A stretch of DNA of 8,864 nucleotides from positions 1 to 8,864 of the forward strand of contig JAQVUQ010000090.1 in NCBI GenBank assembly GCA_028699365.1, written 5' to 3'. How positions within the stretch are numbered: position 1 is the stretch's first letter; the number at the start of each line of letters is the position of its first letter. The notes under the pieces were generated by a model. The model was not told the DNA's origin. It did no database searches and saw only the letters and a list, made by a program, of their open reading frames with translations. Positions 7,897-8,864 of the stretch are shown in pieces. Position numbers and translations under genes: made by a program. The DNA is from a bacterium. GTDB taxonomy: Bacteria > UBP13 > UBA5359.

Positions 7897-7909
7897 TGCG
7901 CTTTGCGCA
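7897..7909. promoter_or_regulatory. Short perfect hairpin before the galT ribosome binding site
   Basis: TGCGC AAA GCGCA on the minus strand is a perfect 5-bp stem (6 bp with a flanking G-U pair) ending about 5 nt before the galT Shine-Dalgarno. There is no T-run after it, so it is not a terminator. It could act as an operator half-site pair in DNA or as a stem near the ribosome binding site in RNA. Confidence 0.4.
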
Positions 7910-7911
7910 CG

Positions 7912-7946
7912 GTTCCCAGTTCAATGTTCATCGTTCAAAGTTATCA
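7912..7946. repeat. Five in-phase heptamers beginning GTT
   Basis: Read on the plus strand, five consecutive 7-bp units are GTTCCCA, GTTCAAT, GTTCATC, GTTCAAA and GTTATCA. All begin GTT, four begin GTTC and the central three begin GTTCA. On the minus strand this gives GAAC every 7 bp upstream of galT. It could be a degenerate tandem repeat made by slippage, or an array of sites for a protein binding at a 7-bp spacing. No function can be assigned from sequence. Confidence 0.6.
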
Positions 7947-7981
7947 GCAACAGTCTCTCAGATCTTTCCCAGGGTAAAGAC

Positions 7982-8581
7982 TCAGGCATCTTGCTCGGAA
8001 ATCCTGAACTTTACACCTCTTATCCTTGAGCCTTCAAATGTCTTCTGCCTGCACACTATGCACATATCTTCTTTTCCGGCGTGCAGCGCTCCACAACAGA
8101 TACATTTTACCCAACCGCGCTCTCGTCGTATCCTTTGACGGCAAAGTTCATGCTCCAGGAATCTGCCGAACGATTCCGCCAGAGGCTTGTCTTCTATAAC
8201 GTTAATTATATCCTGTGCCGTCCTGCAATCATCTTCCTGCGGAGAAGGCATCTCCCTTTTACTATCGGAACCCTGACTGCGAACGGCTCCTGTCCTGAAA
8301 CGTATATCTTTAACTAAATCGAAGCCCACCCTGGCATTGAGCCTTTTTTTTATCTCTTCTTTCTGCAGAGACAACTCCTGCGCCCAGGCGGACCCATCCG
8401 TATTCACTGTCATTATACCCGATATGACTCTCTGAGGTGAAGTGTGTCTGCTTATGGCTTTGCCTACCACGTCTTCCCAGACGAGTAAGGACAATTCCTC
8501 TCGCAATCGACGCCCGTCCTCCAGATTTCCTACCATACGAGCGATAATTTCTTCAACGGATATAAATCCGTCTCTTCTCAT
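7982..8581 (-). CDS. dciA: DciA-like DUF721 protein with C-terminal zinc ribbon
   Basis: This DUF721 protein is related to DciA, the widespread ancestral partner that helps load the replicative helicase DnaB. From the ATG at 8581 it has 199 residues. The N-terminal KH-like domain (about residues 5-100) shows the family pattern: LVWEDVVGKAISRHTSP (Trp35), then VNTDGSAWAQELSLQKEEI (Trp66) and RVGFDLVKDIRFRTG. A polar, probably disordered linker covers about 101-120. The C-terminal part has CICCG and CIVC (Cys160/163 and Cys174/177), a likely zinc ribbon. The ATG lies 10 bp after the recF stop and matches the usual DUF721 start; an upstream TTG at 8656 would extend 25 residues into recF and is disfavoured. 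The ribosome binding site is weak (AAGAGA), so it may be coupled to recF. The adjacency to recF supports a replication role. The symbol is by homology of domain and position. Confidence 0.8.
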   Translation of the reverse strand: MRRDGFISVEEIIARMVGNLEDGRRLREELSLLVWEDVVGKAISRHTSPQRVISGIMTVNTDGSAWAQELSLQKEEIKKRLNARVGFDLVKDIRFRTGAVRSQGSDSKREMPSPQEDDCRTAQDIINVIEDKPLAESFGRFLEHELCRQRIRRERGWVKCICCGALHAGKEDMCIVCRQKTFEGSRIRGVKFRISEQDA

Positions 8582-8591
8582 TTTTCTCTTT

Positions 8592-8864
8592 TCAGACAAC
8601 TTTGGAAACACTTCCCTCTTCCACACTGAAAATTGACGCTGCAACCGAGGTTGCAACAGGGAAGGAATTTTCCTCTGCCGTAGTTATAAACGACTGTATT
8701 CCCTCTTTACATATCTCTCTGACAAGGTATTCTTTTCTATGATCATCCAGTTCGGATAACACATCATCCAGCAGGAGCATCGGCCACTCTCCCACTTTGC
8801 TCTTCACCATATCCATAGCTGCCAATTTGAACGCCAGCACCGCTGTGCGCTGCTCTCCCTGAGA
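8592..8864 (-). CDS. recF: DNA replication/repair protein RecF, C-terminal 90 residues (partial)
   Basis: RecF is an SMC-like ABC ATPase that binds gapped DNA and helps load RecA with RecO and RecR. Only the last 90 residues are present; the 5' end lies beyond the window. The fragment opens with the ABC signature SQGEQR, then TAVLAFKLA. Walker B follows as MLLLDDVLSELD (fragment residues 29-40), giving the catalytic Asp-Asp pair and the D-loop SELD. SFITTA (58-63) is the usual RecF segment after Walker B. All catalytic parts that should lie in this region are intact. The frame runs open to the window edge. It stops at TGA (8592-8594), 10 bp before dciA. This stretch is a typical origin-proximal gene pair. 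Confidence 0.95.
   Translation of the reverse strand, partial: SQGEQRTAVLAFKLAAMDMVKSKVGEWPMLLLDDVLSELDDHRKEYLVREICKEGIQSFITTAEENSFPVATSVAASIFSVEEGSVSKVV

Larger units (their letters stand above)
7878..7981 (-). other. Intergenic gap upstream of galT
   Basis: This 104-bp gap separates dciA from galT. It holds a heptamer array (7912-7946), a perfect small hairpin (7897-7909) and the galT ribosome binding site (GGGAGG, 7886-7891). Directly after the dciA stop is an imperfect inverted repeat (TCTTT/AAAGA arms, 7963-7980) with no U-tract. I found no convincing -10/-35 pair; TTGAAC hexamers occur but none has an acceptable -10 at the right distance. gal expression may therefore depend on read-through from recF-dciA or on an atypical or activated promoter. 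Confidence 0.6.

Noticed and set aside
7941-7949. DnaA box or replication origin (TTATCAGCA, 7 of 9 matches to TTATCCACA)
   Set aside because: It is a single imperfect match with no cluster, no AT-rich unwinding element and no dnaA or dnaN in the window. It also forms part of the heptamer phase.
7963-7980. Terminator directly after dciA
   Set aside because: The inverted repeat has TCTTT/AAAGA arms with a very tight, bulged centre and no T-tract on either side.
7878-7981. Sigma-70 promoter for galT
   Set aside because: TTGAAC hexamers are present but no -10-like hexamer occurs at 16-18 bp; GATAAC has no matching -35.
4624-7981. Direct repeats or insertion ends flanking the gal block
   Set aside because: I compared the two bordering gaps by eye and saw no shared repeat longer than a few bases, and no transposase or integrase remnant.

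Overview
The window is a compact bacterial chromosomal segment in which every gene lies on the minus strand, so the transcriptional order runs from high to low coordinates: recF (3' end only) > dciA/DUF721 > galT > galK > galE-type epimerase > gyrB > gyrA > metG (5' end only). No tRNA, rRNA, CRISPR array, insertion sequence or phage gene was seen. Coding density is very high. The only gaps of note are 104 bp before galT and 180 bp before gyrB, and both hold structured DNA.

Layout. (1) 7982-8864: end of the recombination/replication protein RecF, followed after 10 bp by a DciA-like DUF721 protein with a C-terminal four-cysteine zinc ribbon. (2) 7878-7981: a gap with five in-phase GTT-starting heptamers and a small perfect hairpin just ahead of the galT ribosome binding site. 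(3) 4804-7877: a Leloir-pathway block, galT-galK-galE. galT and galK overlap, and galK and the epimerase are 19 bp apart, so they look co-transcribed. Together they would convert galactose to galactose-1-phosphate, exchange it with UDP-glucose, and regenerate UDP-glucose from UDP-galactose. (4) 4624-4803: a strong extended -10 promoter followed by a roughly 135-nt leader with three consecutive perfect stem-loops and a possible 16-codon upstream reading frame. (5) 187-4623: gyrB and gyrA, the two subunits of DNA gyrase, 24 bp apart. (6) 1-165: start of methionyl-tRNA synthetase, 21 bp after gyrA.

The recF-dciA-gyrB-gyrA order is a classic origin-proximal replication cluster. Here it is split by the gal operon, and gyrB has its own promoter and structured leader at the junction. 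Several starts are non-ATG (TTG for galT and gyrB, GTG for galK), each backed by a good Shine-Dalgarno sequence.

Organism. The compact GyrB (about 650 residues, without the large insert of many Gram-negatives), the short GalK and GalT, the DUF721 protein with a zinc ribbon and the moderate-to-high GC content fit a Chloroflexota-like (for example Dehalococcoidia) or other deep-branching, Firmicutes-like bacterium. This is an inference from family resemblance only; the window contains no marker that settles it.

The genes themselves are mostly well-known families. The least explained parts are the gyrB leader, the heptamer array before galT, the zinc-ribbon DciA and a methionine at the main quinolone-resistance position of GyrA. 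I see no evidence for an entirely new multi-gene system.
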